Below, piece after piece: positions 43,353 to 56,701 of a DNA stretch of 64,000 bases. This DNA is from Diacronema lutheri (Eukaryota > Haptophyta > Pavlovophyceae > Pavlovales > Pavlovaceae). The stretch lies in contig JAGTXO010000042.1 of the NCBI GenBank assembly GCA_019448385.1, forward strand, positions 62,001-126,000, read 5' to 3'. Within the stretch, counting starts at the first letter, position 1. Every line of letters begins with the position of its first letter. The translations under genes were made by a program, and so were the position numbers. The notes beneath the pieces were generated by a model. It saw nothing but the letters and a program-made list of their open reading frames with translations, was not told where the DNA came from and made no database searches.

Positions 43353-45152
43353 TCAACTCGTCTGAGACCTCACAGCGTCAGGCTGCGTGCGGGGCGAGTC
43401 GCACGATGTTGCTGCAGTCGTCACAATCGGCACCGCCGCGACTGGCGGCGCGCGCCGCCGGCGTGCGGTGCGCGTGAGCGCGACATCGAGCATCAGCAGC
43501 GCACCAATCGTGAACACCGCGCATGCGACCGCGCCAACGAGCGCAACGCCAAGCTTGGCCCCACCGCCCCGCGCGGCGAATGCCTTGGTCGGGTCGGCCT
43601 CGCGCGTCAAACTCGCGTCATAGTCCAGCGCGTCCAGACGATCGCGCAGCGCGTGCCCAGCCTCGAGAAGCGCACCCAAGGCCGTCACAGTCGCGCGCAG
43701 CGCGTGGTCAAGCGCTGCGTCTGCCGTCAGCGCCTCGCGCAGCGCGCGCTCCGCAGCAGCTCGCGCGCCTGCGCCTCCCGCGGTGGAGGGCACGAGCTGC
43801 TCCGCAGCGGCGGCCGCCAAAGCGCGCGCATGCCCATTGTACACGCGCGCGAGCGCACGGCGCGCGCGCGAGCCGGCCGTGGGCGCGCAGAGCGACCATG
43901 CACTCGCGTTGTGCGCGCTTACGTCCAGCGCGCCCACGTTGAGCGGGGCCTCGATATGGGTGCCGTCGCGCGCGGTGGGCGCGTCGTCACACGCAAAGAG
44001 CCACGTGGGCAGCGGCCGGCGCCACGCGACGCCCGCGACGCCACCGCTCGCGCCCGCGAGCGCCGCGTTGAGCAGCTCTGCGCCGCGCGCGGCGTCTTCT
44101 GCGCTCCCGTCGCCCTCGCTCGCGTTGCCCTCGCCGGGAGCGCCACCGCCCTCGGCCGTTACGCGCGCGTGCTCGCCCGCCAACCGCGCGGCGCGCTCGG
44201 CCACCGTCGGCTCGTCGAGCGCGCGCGCGAGCAGGTCGGCGAAGCGGAGGCCGTAAGCGCGCAGGCCGAGCGTGAGGTGAACTGAGACGTTGAGGGCGCT
44301 GCCGTGCTCCTGCGCGGCGTGCACGATGCCCTTTGGGATCCAGAGGAGCGCGCCCGGCTGCAGCACGTGCTCCGCGCACGAGAAGCGGCGGTGGTCGGCG
44401 AGCGCGCCCTCCGTATGCGCCGTACAGCCGCGCTCGCTTGCCATTGCCGCCTCGAGCACCTCCGCGCGTTCGGCGTCGCTCGGCGGCGGCGCGCGCGGCG
44501 CGGCGGCGCGCACGGAGTGCTCGAGCTCGGCGGGCAGCACCGGCACGCACACGCGCCAGTGCTTGCTCCCCTCGAGCTGCAACGCCACCGTGTCCGTCGT
44601 GTCCGTGTGCGGCGCGAGCGCCACCGAGCTCGTCCCGGAGATGTACAGGTTGGCGGTGAGCGGCATGCGCAGCGCGCGCTCGAGGCGGTGGCGCACTTCG
44701 GCCGCGGGCGCGAGCGCGAGCAGCGCGCCGCGCGCGCCCGCGCGCGTCGCGCTGCGCAGCTCGTGCACCGAAGGCACGTGCGCGACGAATGAGCGCCCGG
44801 CGTCGAGCTCGTCGCGCAGCGCGCCGTACGTGCTCGGCACGCGCGCATCGGCGCCGCGTCGGCGGCCCTCGACTGATCCGAGGCGCCACGCGTGCAGCGC
44901 GTGCACCGCACGCAGCAGCGCGGCAAGCGCGCGCTCGCAGCCGGGCGCGCCGCCGTACGCGCGCCGCGCCGCGAAGCCGCGCACGCTCGTCGGCGCCGCC
45001 GCGAGCGCGGCCTGCGCGTAGTGGGCGGCAAAGAAGGCGCGCGGCTCGAGCGGCCAGAGCAGCAGGCGCAGCGCCTCGGCGTCGGCGGGCGGCGGGAAGC
45101 GCGCGTAGCGCGGCGCGCCATCGTCGTCCTCGACTCCCTCCTCGCCACCCAT
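43353..45152 (-). CDS. JmjC/cupin-8 oxygenase with C-terminal membrane anchor
   Basis: 599 residues from the ATG at 45152; this Met is preferred because a longer frame would run into the divergent gene. The core has PLEPRAFFAAHY, NLYISGTSSVALAPHTDTTD (metal ligands H-x-D, about residue 182), GSKHWRVCVP and LLWIPKGIVHAAQEHG (third His ligand, about 277). This is the order of Fe(II)/2-oxoglutarate JmjC hydroxylases of the NO66/MINA ribosomal oxygenase and cupin-8 type. Near the C-terminus a helix (LGVALVGAVACAVFTIGALL) followed by Arg-rich residues makes a tail anchor. Ribosomal oxygenases are soluble and nuclear, so an anchored version is odd. Confidence 0.8.
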   Translation of the reverse strand: MGGEEGVEDDDGAPRYARFPPPADAEALRLLLWPLEPRAFFAAHYAQAALAAAPTSVRGFAARRAYGGAPGCERALAALLRAVHALHAWRLGSVEGRRRGADARVPSTYGALRDELDAGRSFVAHVPSVHELRSATRAGARGALLALAPAAEVRHRLERALRMPLTANLYISGTSSVALAPHTDTTDTVALQLEGSKHWRVCVPVLPAELEHSVRAAAPRAPPPSDAERAEVLEAAMASERGCTAHTEGALADHRRFSCAEHVLQPGALLWIPKGIVHAAQEHGSALNVSVHLTLGLRAYGLRFADLLARALDEPTVAERAARLAGEHARVTAEGGGAPGEGNASEGDGSAEDAARGAELLNAALAGASGGVAGVAWRRPLPTWLFACDDAPTARDGTHIEAPLNVGALDVSAHNASAWSLCAPTAGSRARRALARVYNGHARALAAAAAEQLVPSTAGGAGARAAAERALREALTADAALDHALRATVTALGALLEAGHALRDRLDALDYDASLTREADPTKAFAARGGGAKLGVALVGAVACAVFTIGALLMLDVALTRTARRRRAPPVAAVPIVTTAATSCDSPRTQPDAVRSQTS

Positions 45153-45232
45153 GCTCGAGCCGTCCACCACGCTTGGGGTTGGGGTCGCAGCTCGACGCGG
45201 CAGCTGCGGAGAAGAGACGTGGAATCGCCACA
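45153..45232. promoter_or_regulatory. 80-bp divergent promoter
   Basis: Between the JmjC and IGPS-PRAI starts. GAAGAGACGTGGAATCGCC lies just before the plus-strand ATG. No TATA-like element. Confidence 0.35.
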
Positions 45233-46855
45233 ATGAGCTACCTCGACAAGATTGTGGCGCAGACGCGGCTCGACGTGGCGGCGGCAAAGGCGAAGATTCC
45301 GGAGGCGGAGCTGCGCAGACTGATTGCCGCGCGCCCGCTGCCCGCGCCGCTGGCCGACGCGCTGCGCCGCGGCGCGCCGCTCGCCGTGCTCGCCGAATTC
45401 AAGAAGGCGTCGCCGAGCAAGGGCGACATTGCGCCCGACCTGGTCGCGGCCGAGCAGGCGCTGCGCTACGCAAGCGCGGGATGCAACGTGGTGAGCGTGC
45501 TCACCGAGCCCCATTGGTTCAAGGGCAGCCTCGATGATCTCGCCTCCGTTCGCGACGCGCTCGGCGCGCACGGGCACTGGCCGTCGGTCGCGGTGCTGCG
45601 CAAGGATTTCCTCATCGACGAGTACCAGCTGCTGCAGGCGCGCGCGTACGGCGCGGACACGGCGCTGCTCATCGTCGCGATCCTCACGCCCAACGAGCTC
45701 GCCCGTCTCATCGCAGCCGCGCGCGACCTCGGCTTCGAGCCGCTCGTCGAGGTGAACACGCCGGACGAGATGGACGCGGCGCTCGCCGCGGGCGCGCTCG
45801 TGATCGGCGTCAACAACCGCAATCTGCACACGTTTACGGTGGACATGAGCACGACGACGCGCCTCGGGCGCATGATGCCGCCCGGCTGCGCCGCGCAGCT
45901 CGTCTCTCTCTCGGGCGTCTCCAAGGCCGACGACGTCGCGCCGGCGCTCGCGGGCGGCGCGACGGGCGTCCTCGTTGGCGAGGCGCTGATGCGCGCGGCG
46001 GACCCGGCCAAGCTCATCCGCGAGCTGCGCGGCGCGGGTGTGGCGGCACGCGGCAGTGACGGCGATGGCGCTGCCGCGCCGCGCCTCGGCCACCGACCGC
46101 TCGTAAAGGTGTGCGGCCTAAAGACGGCCGACGCCGCGCTGGATGCGGCGGAGGCGGGAGCTGACCTTCTCGGCCTCATCTTCGCGCAGGGCTCCAAGCG
46201 CAAGGTGAGCGCGGACGATGCGCGCGCGATCGTCGCGGCGGTGAAGCAGAGGCGCGGCACGGCTGATGGCGAGCTGCCGCCGCTTCCCACCACGGCCACC
46301 ACCGCCGCTGGCGTCGGGGCATGGTTTTCGGCCGGCGCTGCGTGGATTGAAGCTTCCATCCGCGCGCTCGGTCGGCCGCTCGTTGTCGGCGTCTTTCAGG
46401 ACCAGCCGGCGGAGGAGATCAACGCGACGGTTGCGGCCGCCGGCCTTGACGTCGTCCAGCTGCACGGCCACGAGCCGCCAGCGCTCGCCGCCCAGCTCAG
46501 CGTGCCGTGCATGCGCGTGCTCCACGTGCCCGCCGGCGCCGACGCCAGCGTCGTGCTCGCGCAGCTGCCGCCGCTCGTCGGCGGGCCGATCGCGCTGCTC
46601 CTCGACACGCAGGTCGCGGACGCGCGCGGCGGCACCGGCCAGACCTTTGACTGGTCGCTCGCCGCGAAGCTCGGCGCGGCGGGCGTGCCGTGCCTCGTCG
46701 CGGGCGGGCTGTCGGCGTCCAACGTGCACGAGGCGATCGCCGCGTCGGCGCCATGCTGGGGCGTTGACGCGTCGTCGGGCCTCGAATCGGCGGGCGAGAA
46801 GGATGGCGCGAAGGTGGTCGCCTACGTGCGCTCAGCCAAGGCGGCCGTTGAGTGA
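45233..46855 (+). CDS. trpCF: Bifunctional indole-3-glycerol-phosphate synthase / phosphoribosylanthranilate isomerase
   Basis: 540 residues in one exon. The N-terminal half is IGPS: AEFKKASPSKGDI, VLRKDFLIDEYQL, LVEVNTPDEMDAAL, GVNNRNLHTF and VSLSGVSKADDV are its catalytic and phosphate-binding blocks. The C-terminal half is PRAI: VKVCGLKTADAAL (catalytic Cys), VVGVFQDQPAEEI, DVVQLHGHEP, LLLDTQ (catalytic Asp) and VAGGLSASNV. The two consecutive steps of tryptophan synthesis are thus fused in the E. coli order. No plastid leader precedes MSYLDKIVAQTRLD, although the pathway is normally plastidial in algae; a missed upstream exon or a cytosolic enzyme would explain it. Confidence 0.93.
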   Translation: MSYLDKIVAQTRLDVAAAKAKIPEAELRRLIAARPLPAPLADALRRGAPLAVLAEFKKASPSKGDIAPDLVAAEQALRYASAGCNVVSVLTEPHWFKGSLDDLASVRDALGAHGHWPSVAVLRKDFLIDEYQLLQARAYGADTALLIVAILTPNELARLIAAARDLGFEPLVEVNTPDEMDAALAAGALVIGVNNRNLHTFTVDMSTTTRLGRMMPPGCAAQLVSLSGVSKADDVAPALAGGATGVLVGEALMRAADPAKLIRELRGAGVAARGSDGDGAAAPRLGHRPLVKVCGLKTADAALDAAEAGADLLGLIFAQGSKRKVSADDARAIVAAVKQRRGTADGELPPLPTTATTAAGVGAWFSAGAAWIEASIRALGRPLVVGVFQDQPAEEINATVAAAGLDVVQLHGHEPPALAAQLSVPCMRVLHVPAGADASVVLAQLPPLVGGPIALLLDTQVADARGGTGQTFDWSLAAKLGAAGVPCLVAGGLSASNVHEAIAASAPCWGVDASSGLESAGEKDGAKVVAYVRSAKAAVE

Positions 46856-47032
46856 GTGACCGTCACTGGAGGTCTCGAAAGTGTGCTTTCCCGGCGGTCA
46901 CCTCGAGCCGAGGCACATCGACGCCACAAGCCCTCGACATTTGGCTCGGACTACGGGCGGGGCCTGCCCTTCCGGCAAAGCGCGCGGTGCACGCCGAACC
47001 GTCGGGTCCAGGTCGCGATCGGAGATCGTGTG

Positions 47033-47052
47033 GAGGGTGCACAGGCACCCTC
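47033..47052. terminator. Hairpin between convergent genes
   Basis: GAGGGTGC-ACAG-GCACCCTC, a perfect 8-bp stem with a 4-base loop, in the 232 bp between the stops of trpCF and the carbonic anhydrase gene. Confidence 0.4.
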
Positions 47053-47087
47053 TGTACGTCTGTTTCCAAGCCGCCGCGCGCGCGCAC

Positions 47088-48383
47088 TTAGCGCTGCGCT
47101 GCCTTGCCCTTGACGCCCGCGCTCTGGGACGGCTCGATGAAATCGACAATGCCCGAGCCGATGTCGTAGAAGGCGGCGATGACGGCGAGCTCGCCCTTCT
47201 GCGCCTTGGCCTTGATGCCAGGCTCTGCGAGAATCTTCCGGACCTGCGCCTGCGCGTTGGCGACCACCGACTCGCGATCGCGCGCTCCGGCGTCCTCGAG
47301 GCGATCGATGACTTCGGCGCAGTAGTCGAGGGACTGGCGCATGCCGTTGAGCAGCTGCTGCAGCTTGGGCGGCTTGGGCGCCTCGCCGGGCTGAGGCGCG
47401 GCCATCGCTGCCTTCACTGCGCCGCAGCCCTGGTGCCCCATGACCACAATGAGCTTGATCCCGAGCACATGCACCGCGTAGTCGATCGTGCCACCGACGG
47501 TGTCGCCGTAGAGGTTGCCCGCGTTGCGGCACACGAAGATGTCGCCGATGCCCTGGTCGAAGACTGGCGAGGGAGGAGAGGGAGGAGGAGGGTGTGGTGA
47601 TGACAACAGCTTGTACCCGCGCGCGCGGTGGCGGCGGCGCACGCAGGGCGGTGCTCGCGGCGAGGCGGGCGACGCACCGATCTCTGCGCCGTGACGGTGC
47701 GGGCGATTGTCGACCATGACCGGACGCGCGGCGAACGAGCGTTGGTACGCGTTGTGCGCGCGCGCGCGACGCCAACGGTACGACGGGCGCGTCAGCCGCG
47801 GTGCGGACGCGCGCGCGCGCGCGCGCGCGGTCGCGGCGCGCGCAGCCGGCGGCTGGCGTCCGGCGCGGCGCGCACCGACGGGCACGCGCGAGTCCGCGCA
47901 TCCGAGGAGCATCCACATGGGCACCTGCCCCCCCATGAGCTCCCTGCGCTCAATCGCCGCCATGTTGGCCGCGGGCGTCTCGGGCGCGCCCGTCCAGAAG
48001 CGCGCGTTGCCTGCCTTGATGTCCGCCAGAATCTCGCGCGGCGTCTTGGCTTGCACCGCGGCGTTGCGGCGCTGCTGGAGGAGCTTGACATCCTTGAGGG
48101 AAAGCGTCAACCCGCCGTTTGCCGGGCGGGCGCCCCTGCCAGCGGGCACTGCCGGGCTCGGCTGCTCCGGCTCGGGCACCTGCGGCTTCACGGGCTCCGC
48201 GGGCTTGGCCGGCGGCGTAGGCTCGCGCGGTGGCTTGTTGTACGTGAGCAGCACGAAGATGACAAGGCCAACGTTGAGGAGGAGAAGCAGAGCCGCAACG
48301 CCGCCGACGCCGAGGAGGAGGACGCTCTCGCGGCCGAGAACGAGGAAGGCCTCATCGCCGCTCGGCACGACCTTCCTGCCCAT
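47088..48383 (-). CDS. Beta-carbonic anhydrase, membrane-anchored
   Basis: Two exons (48383-47876 and 47563-47088) give about 327 residues; the intron at 47875-47564 starts GTGCGC, ends GCCAG and is an open multiple of three. The zinc and catalytic residues are in LLGCADSRVP (Cys, Asp-Arg dyad, about residue 161) and VVMGHQGCGAV (His and Cys, about 214), with FVCRNAGN between. An N-terminal helix (VAALLLLLNVGLVIFVLL) is followed by a Pro-rich spacer, so the enzyme is likely tethered to a membrane. It interconverts CO2 and bicarbonate and may serve a carbon-concentrating mechanism. The join gives VPVVFDQGIGD, two residues shorter than the usual VPPELIFDQG, so the exact donor is slightly uncertain. 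Confidence 0.88.
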   Translation of the reverse strand: MGRKVVPSGDEAFLVLGRESVLLLGVGGVAALLLLLNVGLVIFVLLTYNKPPREPTPPAKPAEPVKPQVPEPEQPSPAVPAGRGARPANGGLTLSLKDVKLLQQRRNAAVQAKTPREILADIKAGNARFWTGAPETPAANMAAIERRELMGGQVPMWMLLGCADSRVPVGARRAGRQPPAARAATARARARASAPRLTRPSYRWRRARAHNAYQRSFAARPVMVDNRPHRHGAEIGASPASPRAPPCVRRRHRARGYKLLSSPHPPPPSPPSPVFDQGIGDIFVCRNAGNLYGDTVGGTIDYAVHVLGIKLIVVMGHQGCGAVKAAMAAPQPGEAPKPPKLQQLLNGMRQSLDYCAEVIDRLEDAGARDRESVVANAQAQVRKILAEPGIKAKAQKGELAVIAAFYDIGSGIVDFIEPSQSAGVKGKAAQR

Positions 48384-48742
48384 CGGCCGTAAATTGCGCC
48401 GGTCACAGCACGTCTTTGCGTCAAAGGCGGGCGTTGACTTTTAAAATTCCGACTGGACAGTGGACGGCCGTCGGCCGCGCAGGAAGTCAAGCACACCGTC
48501 CCGCGCTTCACCCATCCGCCCAAGTCATTCGAAGGCGCCGGAGCATGGCTGCTCGTATTTCGCTGCGCAGACCCCGCATTGGCCCGTGCGGCCGGCGAGG
48601 GCGGAGGAGAGAGGCTACGGCCCCCCGAGCCGCGCGCGCGGCCCTCGGCCCTTCGCCCCTTCCCCCCCCCGCCCTTCAAAAAAGTCTTTCCACTTTTTAA
48701 GTCTTTTTTGGGAGAGGCCCAAAGCCAAGCGGCCTGCTCACG
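48384..48742 (+). other. Intergenic with pyrimidine- and T-rich promoter-like end
   Basis: The last 100 bp hold CCTTCCCCCCCCCGCCCTTC followed by AAAAAAGTC, CACTTTTTAAGTC and TTTTTTGGG just before the ATG at 48743. GACTTTTAAAATTCCGACTGG at about 48,435 is another AT-rich element near the carbonic anhydrase start. Confidence 0.4.
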
Positions 48743-54201
<5,459 letters not shown>

Positions 54202-54420
54202 CAGGGTCAGACAGCGAAGTAGATAGCGGCACGGTCGCGCACACGAGACGGCTCAGACCCGAGAAGACAGCTGGAAGGAGGGTTGACCAGGGCGACGGTG
54301 AACGGAGGCGGAGGAGCGGTGGACACTGGCGGTTGCGTCCATGCGCGGCACCGACGCAACGCCGTCGACCTTGGCGGCGTCGCCTCCCGGGCTGAGCAAC
54401 GGCGGACTCGTCGGCGGCAA

Positions 54421-54528
54421 AACGCGAGTCCATGGCTGAACGCGAGTCCACGGCTGAACGCGAGTTCAAGACTGAACGCGAATCCAAGGCAAAACGCAAG
54501 CCAAAGGCTGAACGCGAGTCCCAAGCTC
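54421..54528. repeat. 18-bp tandem repeat, six copies
   Basis: AACGCGAGTCCAAGGCTG-like units, six in a row with a few substitutions, directly downstream of the Zn2Cys6 gene's stop codon. The remaining 54202-54420 between the two genes shows nothing recognisable. Confidence 0.85.
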
Positions 54529-55939
54529 ACGCGCCGCGCGTCAGCAGCTCGTCGAAGCTCGCATCGCCCGCGCCTTCGACGCACGGTGCGCTCAGCTCCG
54601 GCTCGGCGAGCAAGGCTGCCAAATCGTCCAGGTCGAGCATGGCGCCGGAATCGGCGAGCTCGGGCGGCAGAGGCGCGGCCGGGTGAGCGGCGGCAGGCGG
54701 CTGCGCACGTCCGTGCCCGGCTGCGCGTTGCGCGTCGTACGCGGCCGCGCTCGCCGTGTGCGCGACGCGCGCCTGCACGGGCGAGGGCCGGGCTTCACCG
54801 AGGCGCGTGCCCGTCAGCCCGTGTGAGGCGTCCGCCACGGCCTCGATGCGCAAGGCGGTCCAGAGCATGCGTCCGTTGTCCAGCGCACATGCACGCACGG
54901 AGAGACGGGCAGGGCGCAGCTGGCCGTCGGCGTGGGGGACTTGAGCCGGCACGCTGTGCTGCGCGCAGGCGTGGTACGCGCCCGGGTAGTCGGAGGCTGC
55001 GCCCCGCGCCGCCTCGCCGATCTGCCGCATGCACGAGGCGAACAGTGACATGATCGTCGTCACGAGGGCCGGGAAGTGGAAGGTGGCGGCAGCGAAGGGC
55101 GAGTTGGCGAAGCGGCCGCCGTCGAGCGGCCGGTCGTGCGCGGCCTCGGCCGGGAGGAAGACGGTGCGAAAGCTCCTGTTCGGCCAAAACATCAAGCGTC
55201 CCTCCTCGACGCACAGCGCCGGTGCGTTTCCTCGGGCCCACTCGGCAATGTACTCGGGGAACTGCGCGCAATATGCCGTCACGTGTCGAGTAGAGAACGA
55301 GGTGTCGAGCTGCACCACATCGGTCGCACGGAAGCCGAGCTGGCCAGCGAGCGCAAACCCGTAACCCATCGCATCTGCGTCATTCAGCATGTGCGCCGCC
55401 GCCACGAGGTTCCAAAGGATCGTCTTCTGCGCGTGCACGTCCATCTGCAGCAGCATCGTCGGCAGCGACTTTCCAAAGTGACGCAGCATCGCGTGCGCGG
55501 GCGATGGCGCGGGAGGTGTCGGCTGATCGAGGCGCGCGACTACAAGCCCGGCGACCACGCCCTCCATCTCGTGCTGCGTCGGGCCGGCGTGGCCGACAGG
55601 GCCGAGCGGCACGCCGAGAACCACGCTCGCCGGCAGCGACTTGTGAAGCGGTGGCCGGCCCATTCTGGCGCGCACCGGCTGCACGCACGCGAGGCCAAGC
55701 CGCGCGCACCTGCTGCACTCCGCTACGCCGCGCGTCGCGATGTCGCAGCGGCTCTTGGACGTGCGGCACCCCTGGCATGCAATAAGATTGGGGTGGGCGG
55801 CAGCCATCGCGGCCGCGGCCCCCACCTCGGGTGACGGTTTCACCTCCCCGATTCCTGACGAAACAAAGTCTCCGCGAGTACCTATTGCCATCGATATTGC
55901 CCCGTGTGTCGGGCCGGCGTGGCCTCTTATACCGGTCAT
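54527..55939 (-). CDS. Zn(2)-Cys(6) binuclear-cluster transcription factor
   Basis: 470 residues from the ATG at 55939, no intron. Residues 55-85 follow C-x2-C-x6-C-x9-C-x2-C-x6-C exactly (CQGCRTSKSRC ... CSRCARLGLAC), the Gal4-type DNA-binding cluster, followed at once by an AT-hook-like RMGRPP. The rest contains a helical middle region (FGKSLPTMLLQMDVHAQKTI, MGYGFALAGQLGFRATDVV) and an acidic end (LDLDDLAALLAEPELS) that could activate transcription. Zn2Cys6 factors are typical of fungi and scattered in algae and amoebae. It is divergent, 41 bp from the membrane-protein gene. Confidence 0.85.
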   Translation of the reverse strand: MTGIRGHAGPTHGAISMAIGTRGDFVSSGIGEVKPSPEVGAAAAMAAAHPNLIACQGCRTSKSRCDIATRGVAECSRCARLGLACVQPVRARMGRPPLHKSLPASVVLGVPLGPVGHAGPTQHEMEGVVAGLVVARLDQPTPPAPSPAHAMLRHFGKSLPTMLLQMDVHAQKTILWNLVAAAHMLNDADAMGYGFALAGQLGFRATDVVQLDTSFSTRHVTAYCAQFPEYIAEWARGNAPALCVEEGRLMFWPNRSFRTVFLPAEAAHDRPLDGGRFANSPFAAATFHFPALVTTIMSLFASCMRQIGEAARGAASDYPGAYHACAQHSVPAQVPHADGQLRPARLSVRACALDNGRMLWTALRIEAVADASHGLTGTRLGEARPSPVQARVAHTASAAAYDAQRAAGHGRAQPPAAAHPAAPLPPELADSGAMLDLDDLAALLAEPELSAPCVEGAGDASFDELLTRGA

Positions 55940-55980
55940 AATGAAGTAATATACTTCGCACACGAAAAAGCGCCGACAAC
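55940..55980. promoter_or_regulatory. 41-bp divergent promoter
   Basis: AATGAAGTAATATACTTCGC lies between the two ATGs. It contains an imperfect palindrome (GAAGTAATATACTTC). Confidence 0.45.
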
Positions 55981-56415
55981 ATGGCCAAACGCGGCTCCCA
56001 CATGGTGTACGCGTGGACCTTCCCCACGTCCCTCTCGTTCGCCGTGGGCTACAGCCTGATGATCAATGGTTCCGTCACGTGGGACACGCAGGATAACGCC
56101 TTGATCTTATTTGCCATCGGCAGCGCGCTCCAATTCGCGTACCCGTTCCTCGCCGCGGCGAGCCTCAATGTGCTCAAGCAGATGCAGACCAAGTTGGCGA
56201 TTGCCTTGCAGGCGTTGATGGTGACGGTGTGGTCGGTGGGCTTCTCCCTCACAATCAACGGTACTGTCGACCGCGCGCACCCGCAAAAGTTCCTCCTTTT
56301 TGTCGTCGGCATCGTCCTCATGGCGATTTCGCTCGTCGTGTACACGGCCGCTATCGTTGTGCTCAACGACAAGGGCGCAAACGCGCCGGCAACCTCCATG
56401 GCCTCCACGGTGTAG
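55981..56415 (+). CDS. Four-helix membrane protein with internal duplication
   Basis: 144 residues in one exon, four hydrophobic helices. The two halves repeat: SFAVGYSLMINGSVTWD, then LFAIGSALQFAYPFLAA; and VWSVGFSLTINGTVDR, then LFVVGIVLMAISLVVY. The shared signature is VG[YF]SL-x-INGxV followed about 13 residues later by a second helix. No family recognised; a small transporter, channel or membrane-organising protein is possible. Confidence 0.75.
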   Translation: MAKRGSHMVYAWTFPTSLSFAVGYSLMINGSVTWDTQDNALILFAIGSALQFAYPFLAAASLNVLKQMQTKLAIALQALMVTVWSVGFSLTINGTVDRAHPQKFLLFVVGIVLMAISLVVYTAAIVVLNDKGANAPATSMASTV

Positions 56416-56558
56416 ACTGCAATCGTGCTTCTATGTGTGCGCAGCTGACTGCCTGCTTGTCGGTTGTAGCCCTCAAGGCGATGAAGACGGACTACAGCTT
56501 TCAAGATTCGGAGTTGGGTGAGCGGGGGGATGAGGGGGTGGGGGGGTCTGAGTTGGGT

Positions 56559-56560
<2 letters not shown>

Positions 56561-56598
<38 letters not shown>

Positions 56599-56620
56599 TG
56601 AGGAGTCAAGCATCTCTCTC

Positions 56621-56669
<49 letters not shown>
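56561..56669. repeat. G37 ... C48 homopolymer inverted repeat
   Basis: Thirty-seven G, a 24-base spacer ending in (CT)n, then forty-eight C. G-rich and C-rich shoulders (GAGGGGGTGGGGGGG to the left, CCCCCCCCTCCCCCCC to the right) extend the pairing. It occupies most of the 286 bp between the membrane-protein gene and the end of the cNMP-binding gene. Confidence 0.9.
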
Positions 56670-56701
56670 TTTCCCCCCCCTCCCCCCCTCATCAGGCTGA
56701 A

